The notes under the pieces were generated by a model. It was not told the origin of the DNA and did not search any database. It saw nothing but the letters and a program-made list of their open reading frames with translations. Positions 20,386-27,844 of a stretch of DNA of 47,307 bases are shown piece after piece. This DNA comes from Candidatus Omnitrophota bacterium. Its GTDB lineage: Bacteria > Omnitrophota > Gorgyraeia > Zapsychrales > Zapsychraceae. The stretch's first letter is position 1. The number at the start of each line of letters is the position of its first letter. Both the position numbers and the translations under genes were made by a program. The stretch is taken from contig JACROV010000078.1 in assembly GCA_016214285.1 (NCBI GenBank), positions 1 to 47,307 on the forward strand, given 5' to 3'.

Positions 20386-22737
20386 ATGGTTCCCTCGGTT
20401 AAAAAAACATTTTTGAAGGAATATGTCGACCCCGTTGGCAAAAGCGTTCCGCGCATTGACGGCAGGGGGATTGTCACGGGCCAGACCAAATACGCCTTTG
20501 ACGTCAGCTTCCCGAACATGCTCGTTGGTAAAATGATCCGTAGTCCGCATCCGCACGCGCGGATCATCAGTATCGATACTTCCAAGGCTGAAAAACTCCC
20601 CGGCGTGCGCGCCGTCATCACGGCCAAAGATACCAGCAATATCAAGTTTGGTTCCAATGAATATTTCTTCCCGCATACCGTTGACCAGATGGCGATCGAG
20701 GCTGAAAAAGTACGTTATGTCGGCGATGAGCTTGGAGCCGTCGCCGCTGTTGATGAAGAAACCGCACTGGAGGCATTAGGCCTGATCGACGTCCAGTATG
20801 AGATCCTTCCGGCCGTTTTTGACGTTCGGGAAGCCATGAAGCCGGGCGCCCCGCAGATCCACGAATCGCTTAACAATATCGCCGTTATTTTGCCGGTCAA
20901 TTTCGGGAATCCCGACCGGGCCTTAAAGGAAGCGGATTACGTCCGTGAAGATCTGTTTTTCGCGCCGGCCGCGCATATGGCCGCTTTAGAGCCCCATGTC
21001 TGCGTCGGGCAATGGGAAACATTCTCCAGCAAGGTAACGTTGTGGGCTTCCAGCCAGGCGCCTTTTAAATGCCGTGAAGCCTTGGCCAAAACCCTTCAAC
21101 TGGATCTTAACGACGTGCGTGTCATCAAAATGGCGGTAGGGGGGGGATTTGGCGGGAAACTGGAAATGCTTCCGATGGATTTTTCCGCTTGCTTATTATC
21201 GAAAAAGGCCGGCGGATTGCCGGTCAAGATCTGCTGCAATCGTGAAGAAGAATTCCTGGCTACCCGGCGTAAACACAGCATGATCTATAAAATTAAATCC
21301 GGCGTCAAGAAAGATGGGACATTGGTCGCCATTACCGGGGAAGTCATCGCCGACGGCGGCGCTTATTGCAGTTACGGCCCGACGGTTTTGGCCGCGGCCA
21401 TTATGCGCATCTTTATGCTGTATAAGATCCAGCATTTCCGGATGACCGGTTATCGCGTTTATACCAATACTCCGATCAGCGGCGCGATGCGAGGATTCGG
21501 CGGCGTGCAAGCCGGATTTGCCATCGAATCCCATATGGATATGCTCGCCGAAGCCATTGGCATGGATCCGGTTGAATTCCGTTTGAAAAATATTACCACA
21601 CCCAATATGGTGACGATCAATAAAATGGTATTAACCACCAATGGTCTTAAAGAATGCATTGAAAAAGCTATCGCCTCCTGCCGCTGGTATGAAAAACATG
21701 GAAAACAGAAGCATCTTTGCCGCGGTATCGGCATCGGTATTGCCGCTGATGTTATGGGTTCCAAGATGTATAAATCGCATGAATCCGCCGGGTCGATCGT
21801 CAAAGTCGAAGAGGATGGGTCTGTGTATTTATTTACCGGCGCCGCGGATACGGGCCAGGGATCGAATACCGCGCTTTCCCAGATCGCCGCGCAGGAATTG
21901 GGGGTCAGCTACAGCCGGATCCGGTGTAAATCCGGAGACACGGAGATCACGCCGTTTGACACGGGAAGCTTCGCCAGCCGTGTAACGTTTATCTCCGGCA
22001 ACGCGACGCTTCTCGCCGCGCGCGATGCTAAAGATCAAATTCTAGCCATTGTCGCGGAAGAGTTAAAACTGAACATTGATGATCTGGACATTAAAGCTGA
22101 AGAAGTCATTAAAATTAAAGATAAATCTGTTCTTATGAGTTTCGATAAGGCGCTGGAACTTTGTTACGCGTTCAAGCACGGGAAGCAAATTATTGGACGA
22201 GGAAGTTACAACCCCAAGACGACACCCATTGACTTCAGGACCGGCGAAGGAAATGTTTCGGGCAGCTATGGATTCGAAGCGCAGATCGCGGAAGTGGAAG
22301 TTAACAAAGAAACCGGAGAAGTCAATATTCTCAAGCTATGGGACGCGCATGATATCGGGAAAGCCATCAATCCCCAATCCGTCGAGGGACAGATCGAAGG
22401 ATCGTTGGCGATGGGGTTAGGTTACACATTCATGGAGAACCTGCGTTTTGATAATAAAGGCCGTCCGGCCAATGGAAACTTCGCGAACTACCGGCTCCCC
22501 AGATCGATCGGGACACCGCCTATTGAATGCATTATGGTCGAAACCGATGACCCTAATGGTCCTTTTGGGGCCAAGGGAATGGGGGAAGCCGCGTTGTTGC
22601 CGACTTCCGCGGCGATCGCCAACGCGATCTATGACGCGGTCGGTATCCGGCTTAAAGAACTGCCATTCACTCCCGACAAGATCATCAAAGCGCTCAAAGA
22701 AAAAGAGCAGCCTGGATCCCTCCCAAAGGGAGCCTAA
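20386..22737 (+). CDS. Molybdenum hydroxylase, Mo-cofactor-binding subunit
   Basis: Catalytic subunit of 783 residues in the xanthine dehydrogenase/aldehyde oxidase family. It shows the N-terminal a/b hammerhead domain (GRGIVTGQTKYAFDV), VGGGFGGKLEM, AMRGFGGVQAGFAIE, TGAADTGQGSNTALSQIA and the C-terminal GPFGAKGMGEAAL that holds the conserved catalytic Glu. The GSFASRVTF segment near the cofactor is unlike the CO dehydrogenase active-site loop, so CO oxidation is unlikely. The substrate stays open. The gene converges on the mocA-like gene. Confidence 0.9.
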   Translation: MVPSVKKTFLKEYVDPVGKSVPRIDGRGIVTGQTKYAFDVSFPNMLVGKMIRSPHPHARIISIDTSKAEKLPGVRAVITAKDTSNIKFGSNEYFFPHTVDQMAIEAEKVRYVGDELGAVAAVDEETALEALGLIDVQYEILPAVFDVREAMKPGAPQIHESLNNIAVILPVNFGNPDRALKEADYVREDLFFAPAAHMAALEPHVCVGQWETFSSKVTLWASSQAPFKCREALAKTLQLDLNDVRVIKMAVGGGFGGKLEMLPMDFSACLLSKKAGGLPVKICCNREEEFLATRRKHSMIYKIKSGVKKDGTLVAITGEVIADGGAYCSYGPTVLAAAIMRIFMLYKIQHFRMTGYRVYTNTPISGAMRGFGGVQAGFAIESHMDMLAEAIGMDPVEFRLKNITTPNMVTINKMVLTTNGLKECIEKAIASCRWYEKHGKQKHLCRGIGIGIAADVMGSKMYKSHESAGSIVKVEEDGSVYLFTGAADTGQGSNTALSQIAAQELGVSYSRIRCKSGDTEITPFDTGSFASRVTFISGNATLLAARDAKDQILAIVAEELKLNIDDLDIKAEEVIKIKDKSVLMSFDKALELCYAFKHGKQIIGRGSYNPKTTPIDFRTGEGNVSGSYGFEAQIAEVEVNKETGEVNILKLWDAHDIGKAINPQSVEGQIEGSLAMGLGYTFMENLRFDNKGRPANGNFANYRLPRSIGTPPIECIMVETDDPNGPFGAKGMGEAALLPTSAAIANAIYDAVGIRLKELPFTPDKIIKALKEKEQPGSLPKGA

Positions 22738-22755
22738 CGGCAAACCACAGCCTCT

Positions 22756-23346
22756 TCACGTTAATTCCGCTTTCAGCTGTTCAAATTCCTCTTTTGTATC
22801 AAAACTTTGGATGACACCTGGGTCATCGACGGGCAGGACAGCCACCTCGTCTATGTGACGATGAATGACCGTATTGACCCCCAAAATATCTTCAAGGTTC
22901 TGGAATTCGTTTTTCAGTTGGATATTAAAGATGGGAGGGTGGCCTTTTCTGTCGTCATAGGAGGGGATGAGCGCCACGGGCTTTTTTTCGTCAAAATAGG
23001 TTATTAACCTATCGATGGTTTCTTTTTTAATGAGGGGGTAGTCGACCGGAAAGAGGAGGACACCCGTTGTCGGCGCGACGACTTCTTTTATGCCGCATTT
23101 GAATGAAGAAGTTTGTCCAAATTTATAATCTTTGTTATAGACAACCTTTATCTTTCTGTGCTTAAATAGGAAAGGTTTTATTTGTTCGGCGCCGTGTCCC
23201 AGAACAATAATGATCTCATGGAGTTGTGTCGCAAGAAGCAATTCCTGCAGATCCTCGATGAGCGTCTGGCGATCAAACCGGGCAAGGGCCTTGGGAGAAC
23301 CAAAGCGGCTGCTGAAACCCGCGGATAATAACAGGCATGAGATCAT
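22756..23346 (-). CDS. MocA-like molybdenum cofactor cytidylyltransferase
   Basis: Nucleotidyltransferase of about 196 residues with LLLSAGFSSRFGSPKAL at the N terminus, VLGHGAEQI, PVDYPLI and a C-terminal VDDPGVIQSFDTKEEF, the pattern of MocA/MobA-like proteins. It probably adds CMP to molybdopterin for the adjacent hydroxylase, since these enzymes usually carry the cytosine dinucleotide form. It faces the Mo subunit gene. An upstream in-frame GTG (23349) is possible. The promoter places the transcription start almost at the initiation codon. Confidence 0.82.
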   Translation of the reverse strand: MISCLLLSAGFSSRFGSPKALARFDRQTLIEDLQELLLATQLHEIIIVLGHGAEQIKPFLFKHRKIKVVYNKDYKFGQTSSFKCGIKEVVAPTTGVLLFPVDYPLIKKETIDRLITYFDEKKPVALIPSYDDRKGHPPIFNIQLKNEFQNLEDILGVNTVIHRHIDEVAVLPVDDPGVIQSFDTKEEFEQLKAELT

Positions 23347-23354
23347 CACATAAA

Positions 23355-23382
23355 ATTATAGACATCATTTTGACGGTGTCAA
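23355..23382 (-). promoter_or_regulatory. Sigma70 promoter of the mocA-like gene
   Basis: On the minus strand, TTGACA (23377-23382) and TATAAT (23355-23360) match both consensus hexamers, 16 bp apart. The expected start of transcription is at about 23347-23349, on or beside the start codon, suggesting a leaderless mRNA. Confidence 0.75.
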
Positions 23383-23395
23383 TCAGGAATATCCA

Positions 23396-24469
23396 GTGAC
23401 GACGTTCTTTATATTGATCGGGATTTCGTTTGTCGGCATTCTGGTCGTGTTCGGGCTGCTTAAAAATGAGGACAAACCCTCATTACGTAATTTTGGGGCA
23501 CCACCGGCAGCGGTAAAACCTCCCGGGACACCCAAGGCAAAAAAGCCATCCATATTGGCCGGGCTTTTTACCAAATTCAAGAAGGAGAAAAAAGAGACTA
23601 AAGTAGAGATCCCCTTGCCAAGCGTGACCGATTTTGTTGAAAAATCTTTTGCCGTTTATCAGGATAAGCCGGAAGCTGATCCTGTCGCCCCGCAGGTCAC
23701 CCTTTCGGCCGCTGAAGAAAAGAAGATTGAACAGGAGATCGACCTCGCTGCCCGGAGCGAAGAATGGAAGGAAAAATATGAACGTCTGAACAAACTTTTT
23801 AATGAAAAAAGCGCGGCGTTGACAAAATCCGAAGAGTCTTTGCAAAATGAGTTAAGTAACCGCAAGGAATTTAATAAACTCAAGGATATGCTGGAAAAAG
23901 AATTACGGGAGGCGAAAGACAAAGCACGCAACGTCCAGGTGGAGTTGAACGCCGCCAGGACCGAGGCTGAGGGAAGTAAGAAGAGAATTGCTCAACTGGA
24001 AGAGAAAATTATAAAGATGGAAAAGGCCATCCTCGAGAAAGATGATGAGGTCGCTGATCTGGCCAAGCGCCTTCAGGCGGCTGTCAGTATTCGTCCCGTG
24101 ACCGCTGCGGCGCCAGAGATTGCGGTGTCCCGGCTGGAATCTTCAGCCGCGCCAGTTGCTCCGGAGGTTACTGTGCAACCGGTGGAGGTAACGCAAGAGC
24201 CTGCGACAGCCGAACCGCTCGTTGTTTTTCCGCAACAAGCACCAGAATCTGGGCAAGCAAAAAATGAGCAGGAGCCGGGGCAAGTAAAAAAAGAGGGATT
24301 CCTTAAGCTTCAGCCCGATATTCTTGCCGTAGCCAATCCTCCTGCCTTAACGCAGGAGGGTGCACCAATCCAGTCCGAGAATCCAGTGCCGCCTGGGGCG
24401 AATCTTCAAGATGCGCGGGACAAAACAGCGTCTGAAGGTGAAACCAATAAAGATAATCAAAAGGAGTGA
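23396..24469 (+). CDS. Membrane-anchored coiled-coil protein, unknown function
   Basis: The 357 residues begin at GTG 23396, with AGGA upstream. An N-terminal transmembrane helix (FFILIGISFVGILVVFGLL) is followed by a basic/proline linker, a long charged coiled coil (about residues 100-225, with KEKYERLNKLFNE) and a Pro/Ala/Glu/Gln-rich tail. No enzymatic motif is present. A palindrome CCTCCTGC/GCAGGAGG lies in the tail-coding part (24338-24359). It precedes the split small ORF and xdhC. The role is unknown. Confidence 0.7.
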   Translation: MTTFFILIGISFVGILVVFGLLKNEDKPSLRNFGAPPAAVKPPGTPKAKKPSILAGLFTKFKKEKKETKVEIPLPSVTDFVEKSFAVYQDKPEADPVAPQVTLSAAEEKKIEQEIDLAARSEEWKEKYERLNKLFNEKSAALTKSEESLQNELSNRKEFNKLKDMLEKELREAKDKARNVQVELNAARTEAEGSKKRIAQLEEKIIKMEKAILEKDDEVADLAKRLQAAVSIRPVTAAAPEIAVSRLESSAAPVAPEVTVQPVEVTQEPATAEPLVVFPQQAPESGQAKNEQEPGQVKKEGFLKLQPDILAVANPPALTQEGAPIQSENPVPPGANLQDARDKTASEGETNKDNQKE

Positions 24470-24472
24470 TCG

Positions 24473-24681
24473 ATGTTGAGATGGCTTTTAGCGAGTATGT
24501 TTTTGGCGGTAGTTTTTTATTTTAGGGTTATGCCCTTGACTACCACTTCCAGCATACGATGGGCACGAAATCCTGTTGCACTGTTCATCAAAGGCATAAC
24601 CCTAAAATTGAAAATACGAAGGTCGGAGCCGGCGATCGTCCGGTTGAAGACCAGAAGATCATCCGCGCGTATATCAAATAA
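24473..24681 (+). pseudogene. Small membrane-protein ORF split by an 80-bp element
   Basis: A strong site AAGGAG precedes ATG 24473. The frame begins MLRWLLASMFLAVVFYF, then is interrupted by the 80-bp repeat (24524-24603). Removing exactly those 80 bases restores an open frame that ends at TAA 24679-24681 and codes a 42-residue single-helix protein with a charged tail ending IIRAYIK. That stop is 3 nt before the xdhC ATG, so the intact gene was probably coupled to xdhC. As it stands the frame shifts and runs to 24703. Confidence 0.65.
24519..24608. repeat. 80-bp inverted-repeat element, copy 1
   Basis: The core at 24524-24603 is identical base for base to copy 2 at 42927-43006. Its ends are the inverted repeat AGGGTTATGCC/GGCATAACCCT; in this copy the palindrome extends to 16 bp with flanking bases (24519-24534 with 24593-24608). 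It has no open frame of its own. No flanking direct repeat is evident at this copy. It behaves like a MITE. Confidence 0.9.
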
Positions 24682-24684
24682 ACC

Positions 24685-25500
24685 ATGGAACACGAATTAT
24701 TAGTAAAGGCCCTGCGGGCCAGCGAAAAAGGACGGAGTTATGCCGTGGCCACGCTGGTAGACTCCACCATCAAGGGGACCCCGCGTAAGGCCGGGGCCAA
24801 GATGATCGTTCTGGAGGATGGGGCCCTCTGGGGGTCGATCGGAGGGGGACGGAACGAAAAAGCGGTCCAAAAAGAATGCCTAAAAGCCATAAAATCCGGC
24901 AAGCCGTCCTTTCTGACCTATGATTATTTTGGCGGGGTGGGGCAGTCCGTTTGCGGTGGCCAGATCAAGGTCTTTATCGAGCCTTTTAGGGGAACCAGGC
25001 ATTTTGTGATCTGCGGAGCGGGGCATATTGCCTTGCCGTTGTCGGTTTTAGGCAAGATGCTGAATTTTAAGGTGACCATTATCGACAACCGTAAGGAGTT
25101 CGCGAATCCTAATCGTTTTCCACATGTGGATAAAATTATCGTAGGCGATCATGCCCGCAAACTTTCCAAGTTGTCCATTGACCAGAATACCTATATTATG
25201 GTGGTCACCCAGGGCAATGAATACGATTTTGAGTGCCTTAGAGCCGCTATTAACACCGATGCCGGTTACCTAGGGGTCATCTCCAGCAGGGCCAAGCGCG
25301 TCAAATTTTTGGGGCGGTTGAAAAAAATGGGGATCTCCCAAAGCCAGCTTAACCGGGTCAAAATACCGGCTGGAGTGGATATCGGGGCCCAGACCCCTGA
25401 GGAGATCGCTATCTCCATAGCCGCGGAAATAGTGGCGGTAAAAAACGTCGCGTTTTTGGGTACCGATAAGTTCAAACCTAAGGGCAAGTCGGAGGAATAG
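24685..25500 (+). CDS. xdhC: XdhC/CoxI-family molybdenum hydroxylase maturation factor
   Basis: XdhC-type proteins bind Moco, favour its sulfuration and insert it into the hydroxylase. The N-terminal domain shows KGTPRKAGAKMIV and GSIGGG. The C-terminal Rossmann domain has CGAGHIALPLSVLGKML, IDNRKEF and a final DIGAQTPEEIAISIAAEI. The 271 residues are complete. Its own ribosome site is poor; it starts 3 nt after the stop of the original small ORF, so the insertion upstream may reduce its translation. Confidence 0.9.
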   Translation: MEHELLVKALRASEKGRSYAVATLVDSTIKGTPRKAGAKMIVLEDGALWGSIGGGRNEKAVQKECLKAIKSGKPSFLTYDYFGGVGQSVCGGQIKVFIEPFRGTRHFVICGAGHIALPLSVLGKMLNFKVTIIDNRKEFANPNRFPHVDKIIVGDHARKLSKLSIDQNTYIMVVTQGNEYDFECLRAAINTDAGYLGVISSRAKRVKFLGRLKKMGISQSQLNRVKIPAGVDIGAQTPEEIAISIAAEIVAVKNVAFLGTDKFKPKGKSEE

Positions 25501-25525
25501 TAAAGATTAGAGAAAGGATGGAGCG

Positions 25526-25936
25526 ATGAAGAAGGAAGAAGTCGTCGATTTAATACGGGATGCCGGATTCGGGTATTTGGCGACTGTGGATGGTAACCAG
25601 CCGCGCGTGCGCCCTATGATGCCTTATTTGTTGGAAGATGAAAAACGGTTTTTGGTGGCTTTTTTGAGCCGCTCCAGAAGCATCGCGGATATCAAGAAAA
25701 ACCCCCGGGTTGAATTTTGTTTTGTGGATCGGAAAATGTGGTATTGCCGTGTTGCCGGTCAAGCGAAGATCAGTACAGATATTGAGAAAAAGACAATCCT
25801 CTGGGATAACATTCCCATGTTGAAGCAGTATTTTGGCAGCCCGGATGACCCCAATTTTATCCTCGCTGAGGTGATCATTGATTGGGCCGAAGCCATGACC
25901 CCGCACCAAAAGACCCCTGATATTATTCATTTTTAG
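25526..25936 (+). CDS. Pyridoxamine 5'-phosphate oxidase-like FMN-binding protein
   Basis: The 136 residues have the split-barrel signature GYLATVDGNQPRVRPM at the N terminus, then SRSIADIKKNPRVEFCFVD. AAAGGATGGAG precedes the ATG. Members bind FMN, haem or F420. The specific reaction cannot be told from sequence, and true PNPOx is unlikely because of the short length. It ends the plus-strand block. Confidence 0.85.
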   Translation: MKKEEVVDLIRDAGFGYLATVDGNQPRVRPMMPYLLEDEKRFLVAFLSRSRSIADIKKNPRVEFCFVDRKMWYCRVAGQAKISTDIEKKTILWDNIPMLKQYFGSPDDPNFILAEVIIDWAEAMTPHQKTPDIIHF

Positions 25937-26226
25937 AGGTCCTGCGCATCTCTTTTTTTATGCGCCCCTTCGCTGGTTTTCAGTAAAACTGGAGGGATGG
26001 TAAATTCTTCATATTTTCCGGATGTTTTGCCTAAAAAGGGCGCTTTCTGCCGAGAAAGCGCCTGTATTTTATAGCTTAACAAAATCAAAGTAAATTCCCG
26101 CACAGATTTCAACAGGGCAAGCAGAAAACAACCCAACAGCTAGAACAATATGTCTTTATAAACAGTTTTCTCTGTCTGCGTAGTTAACATAATATGTATT
26201 ATAAGAAGTTGACGAAAAGTAAAGAA
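25937..26226. terminator. Convergent intergenic region with hairpin terminator
   Basis: No gene is supported in this 290-nt stretch. A perfect 10-bp stem GGCGCTTTCT/AGAAAGCGCC (26039-26048 with 26053-26062) is followed on the minus strand by CCCTTTTTAGG and on the plus strand by TGTATTTTA. It probably terminates the DUF134 transcript and possibly the plus-strand one. Confidence 0.6.
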
Positions 26227-26661
26227 TCAGGTGTTCTGGGATGTTTGGCCGGGCCGGAATTTCAAGATGTCCTCCCGAATGCTTGTTTCGGTGAGTTTTC
26301 TGCCAGTTTTTTGGGGTACTTCTGGCAGATTTTGTCTGATCGGCAGATTGCCGGCTAGGGGGCGTACTCCCACTTGAGTGTTTCCGGTGCGAATGCGAAT
26401 TATTTTGCTGTTGGTAAGGGCGTCGGCCAGGATCCCGCGGCCTTCCCTTAAGATTCGGCCAAATGTGGGCCGGGAAATGCCCATGGCTTTAGCGCCTTCA
26501 GACTGGTTGTAGCCCTGATAGTCGGCCAGTTTTATGGCCTCGTAATGGTCGATATTGAGCTGTGCTTCGTCAGGCCGCCCCGGGTTTCCTCTGGGGCTGA
26601 ATTTGGCCGTTTTGGGCATTTTTTGGATGAAGCGGATCTTTTTGTGTCTGCCGCGACGCAT
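26227..26661 (-). CDS. DUF134-family DNA-binding protein
   Basis: A 144-residue protein with RRGRHKKIRFI at the N terminus, LNIDHYEAIKLADYQGYNQ and the helix-turn-helix AKAMGISRPTFGRILREGR, characteristic of DUF134 (sigma70 region 4-like fold). The start is ATG 26661; the frame extends upstream to 26721 without a ribosome site. DUF134 genes elsewhere often sit near iron-molybdenum or dinitrogenase-cofactor-like proteins, which agrees loosely with the Mo cluster next door. Two similar palindromes just upstream suggest autoregulation. Confidence 0.82.
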   Translation of the reverse strand: MRRGRHKKIRFIQKMPKTAKFSPRGNPGRPDEAQLNIDHYEAIKLADYQGYNQSEGAKAMGISRPTFGRILREGRGILADALTNSKIIRIRTGNTQVGVRPLAGNLPIRQNLPEVPQKTGRKLTETSIREDILKFRPGQTSQNT

Positions 26662-26690
26662 TATCGGAGTCCCTGTCCGGCATGTATTTA

Positions 26691-26741
26691 TTGTAAGCAA
26701 TTGCTCACAATAACCTGCCATTTAATTTGAGCATATGCTTA
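26691..26741. promoter_or_regulatory. Twin palindromic operators upstream of DUF134 gene
   Basis: Site 1 (26691-26710) is a 20-bp near-palindrome centred on AGCAATTGCT. Site 2 (26728-26741, TGAGCATATGCTTA) shares the half-site TGAGCA/TGCTTA. The centres are 34 bp apart. Both lie within 85 bp of the DUF134 start, and TATAAT on the minus strand overlaps site 2's flank (26741-26746). Confidence 0.5.
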
Positions 26742-26809
26742 TTATAAATTAAGTTTCCGGGCACGCAATGTCTTTTTTAGCTTTTTATTTACGATTTTAT
26801 TGAGTGGGA

Positions 26810-27844
26810 TCAAACAACGGATGAAAGCAGATTGGAAAGATATTGCAGGTTCTCGATATTGTTCTCGATGCTGCATTGAGCTTCACGGGTATGCAGATTT
26901 AGGACCCCGAAGATCCGGCGTTTGGCCATCAGAGGCATAACCAGGGCGTGTTGAATTTCCGGTCGTTTTAGAAAAGGTGTGATCCGGTTATCGCCCCCTT
27001 GCTGTCCGTGGATAACAAAGGGCTTATTTTCCTTGGCGGCCAGGCCGGCAACGCCTTCCCCGATACGCACACGAGTATTTTTGACCCGTTCCTCATTGAG
27101 CCCACGGGAAACTTTAATGGTTAAGTCTCCCTGTTTTTCCTGGTCCACCACCATGATCGAGCCGCATTCGGTATTGGTCATTTTCAGGGCCACATCCAGG
27201 AGGGTCACCAGCAGTTCATCCAGGCAAACAGTGGAGTAAAGGTCCTTTGCCGCCTCTTTGATCTCTTCAGAGAAGCCTTCTTTGCCCTCCCCCTGCCGGC
27301 GCATTTCACTTTTGATACCGCTTAATTCGATGTTGTTTTTGACGATCTCGCAGAGCAAATCCAGAATGGAGTTCATCATCACGTTGGAAACCACCCGTAA
27401 CCCGTTGACCTCATTGATAAGATCTTGCACTGGAATATTACGTTCACGGGCAAGGGCCGTATATTCGGCATTTTCCAGGCGCTTGTTCAGGATGACCGGA
27501 CCGACGATCATGTATCCCAAAGGCCCCCCTTCCCCGTTTATATCGATAGGAATGGCGAACTGATGTAAATTGAGAGGGCTGGTATATTCCAGATAGGATC
27601 CGTATTGTTCGAATTTTTTCAAGTATTCGGCCGGTTCCTGGGTGGGATGAAATCCTAAGGAGCGCTCCGTAAGCAGGCGGCCGCCGTATTTGCCTTCTTC
27701 GGGAGGGAGAATAGTAAGCCCTTTACGGTCCACAATAAATATATTGATGTGCAAAACATCGATAAAGCGCGACAAGATGTCCCACCATTTTTCTTTATTG
27801 ATGACTTTCAGGGCAAGTTGTCGGGAAGCGTCCTCGTTTAGCAT
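26810..27844 (-). CDS. PocR-like ligand-binding plus GAF-domain signalling protein
   Basis: The 344 residues fall into an N-terminal PocR-type sensory domain (about 15-170, with the WWDILSRFIDVLHINIFIVD opening and a LGYMIVGPVIL core), a short helical linker, and a C-terminal GAF domain (about 205-340, GSIMVVDQEKQGDLTIKV, AGLAAKENKPFVI). No output domain is present. It is coupled to the sigma54 regulator by a 1-nt overlap (TGATG). It may act as a soluble sensor or modulator of that regulator; this is inference. Confidence 0.75.
   Translation of the reverse strand: MLNEDASRQLALKVINKEKWWDILSRFIDVLHINIFIVDRKGLTILPPEEGKYGGRLLTERSLGFHPTQEPAEYLKKFEQYGSYLEYTSPLNLHQFAIPIDINGEGGPLGYMIVGPVILNKRLENAEYTALARERNIPVQDLINEVNGLRVVSNVMMNSILDLLCEIVKNNIELSGIKSEMRRQGEGKEGFSEEIKEAAKDLYSTVCLDELLVTLLDVALKMTNTECGSIMVVDQEKQGDLTIKVSRGLNEERVKNTRVRIGEGVAGLAAKENKPFVIHGQQGGDNRITPFLKRPEIQHALVMPLMAKRRIFGVLNLHTREAQCSIENNIENLQYLSNLLSSVV

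Noticed and set aside
24519-24608. Integron attC site
   Set aside because: The 80-bp element is palindromic but lacks the GTTRRRY core and the two-box attC layout, and no cassette series or integrase is present. A target duplication at copy 2 favours a MITE.
25933-26136. 67-codon minus-strand frame in the convergent gap
   Set aside because: It spans the hairpin terminator, has no ribosome site and resembles nothing known.
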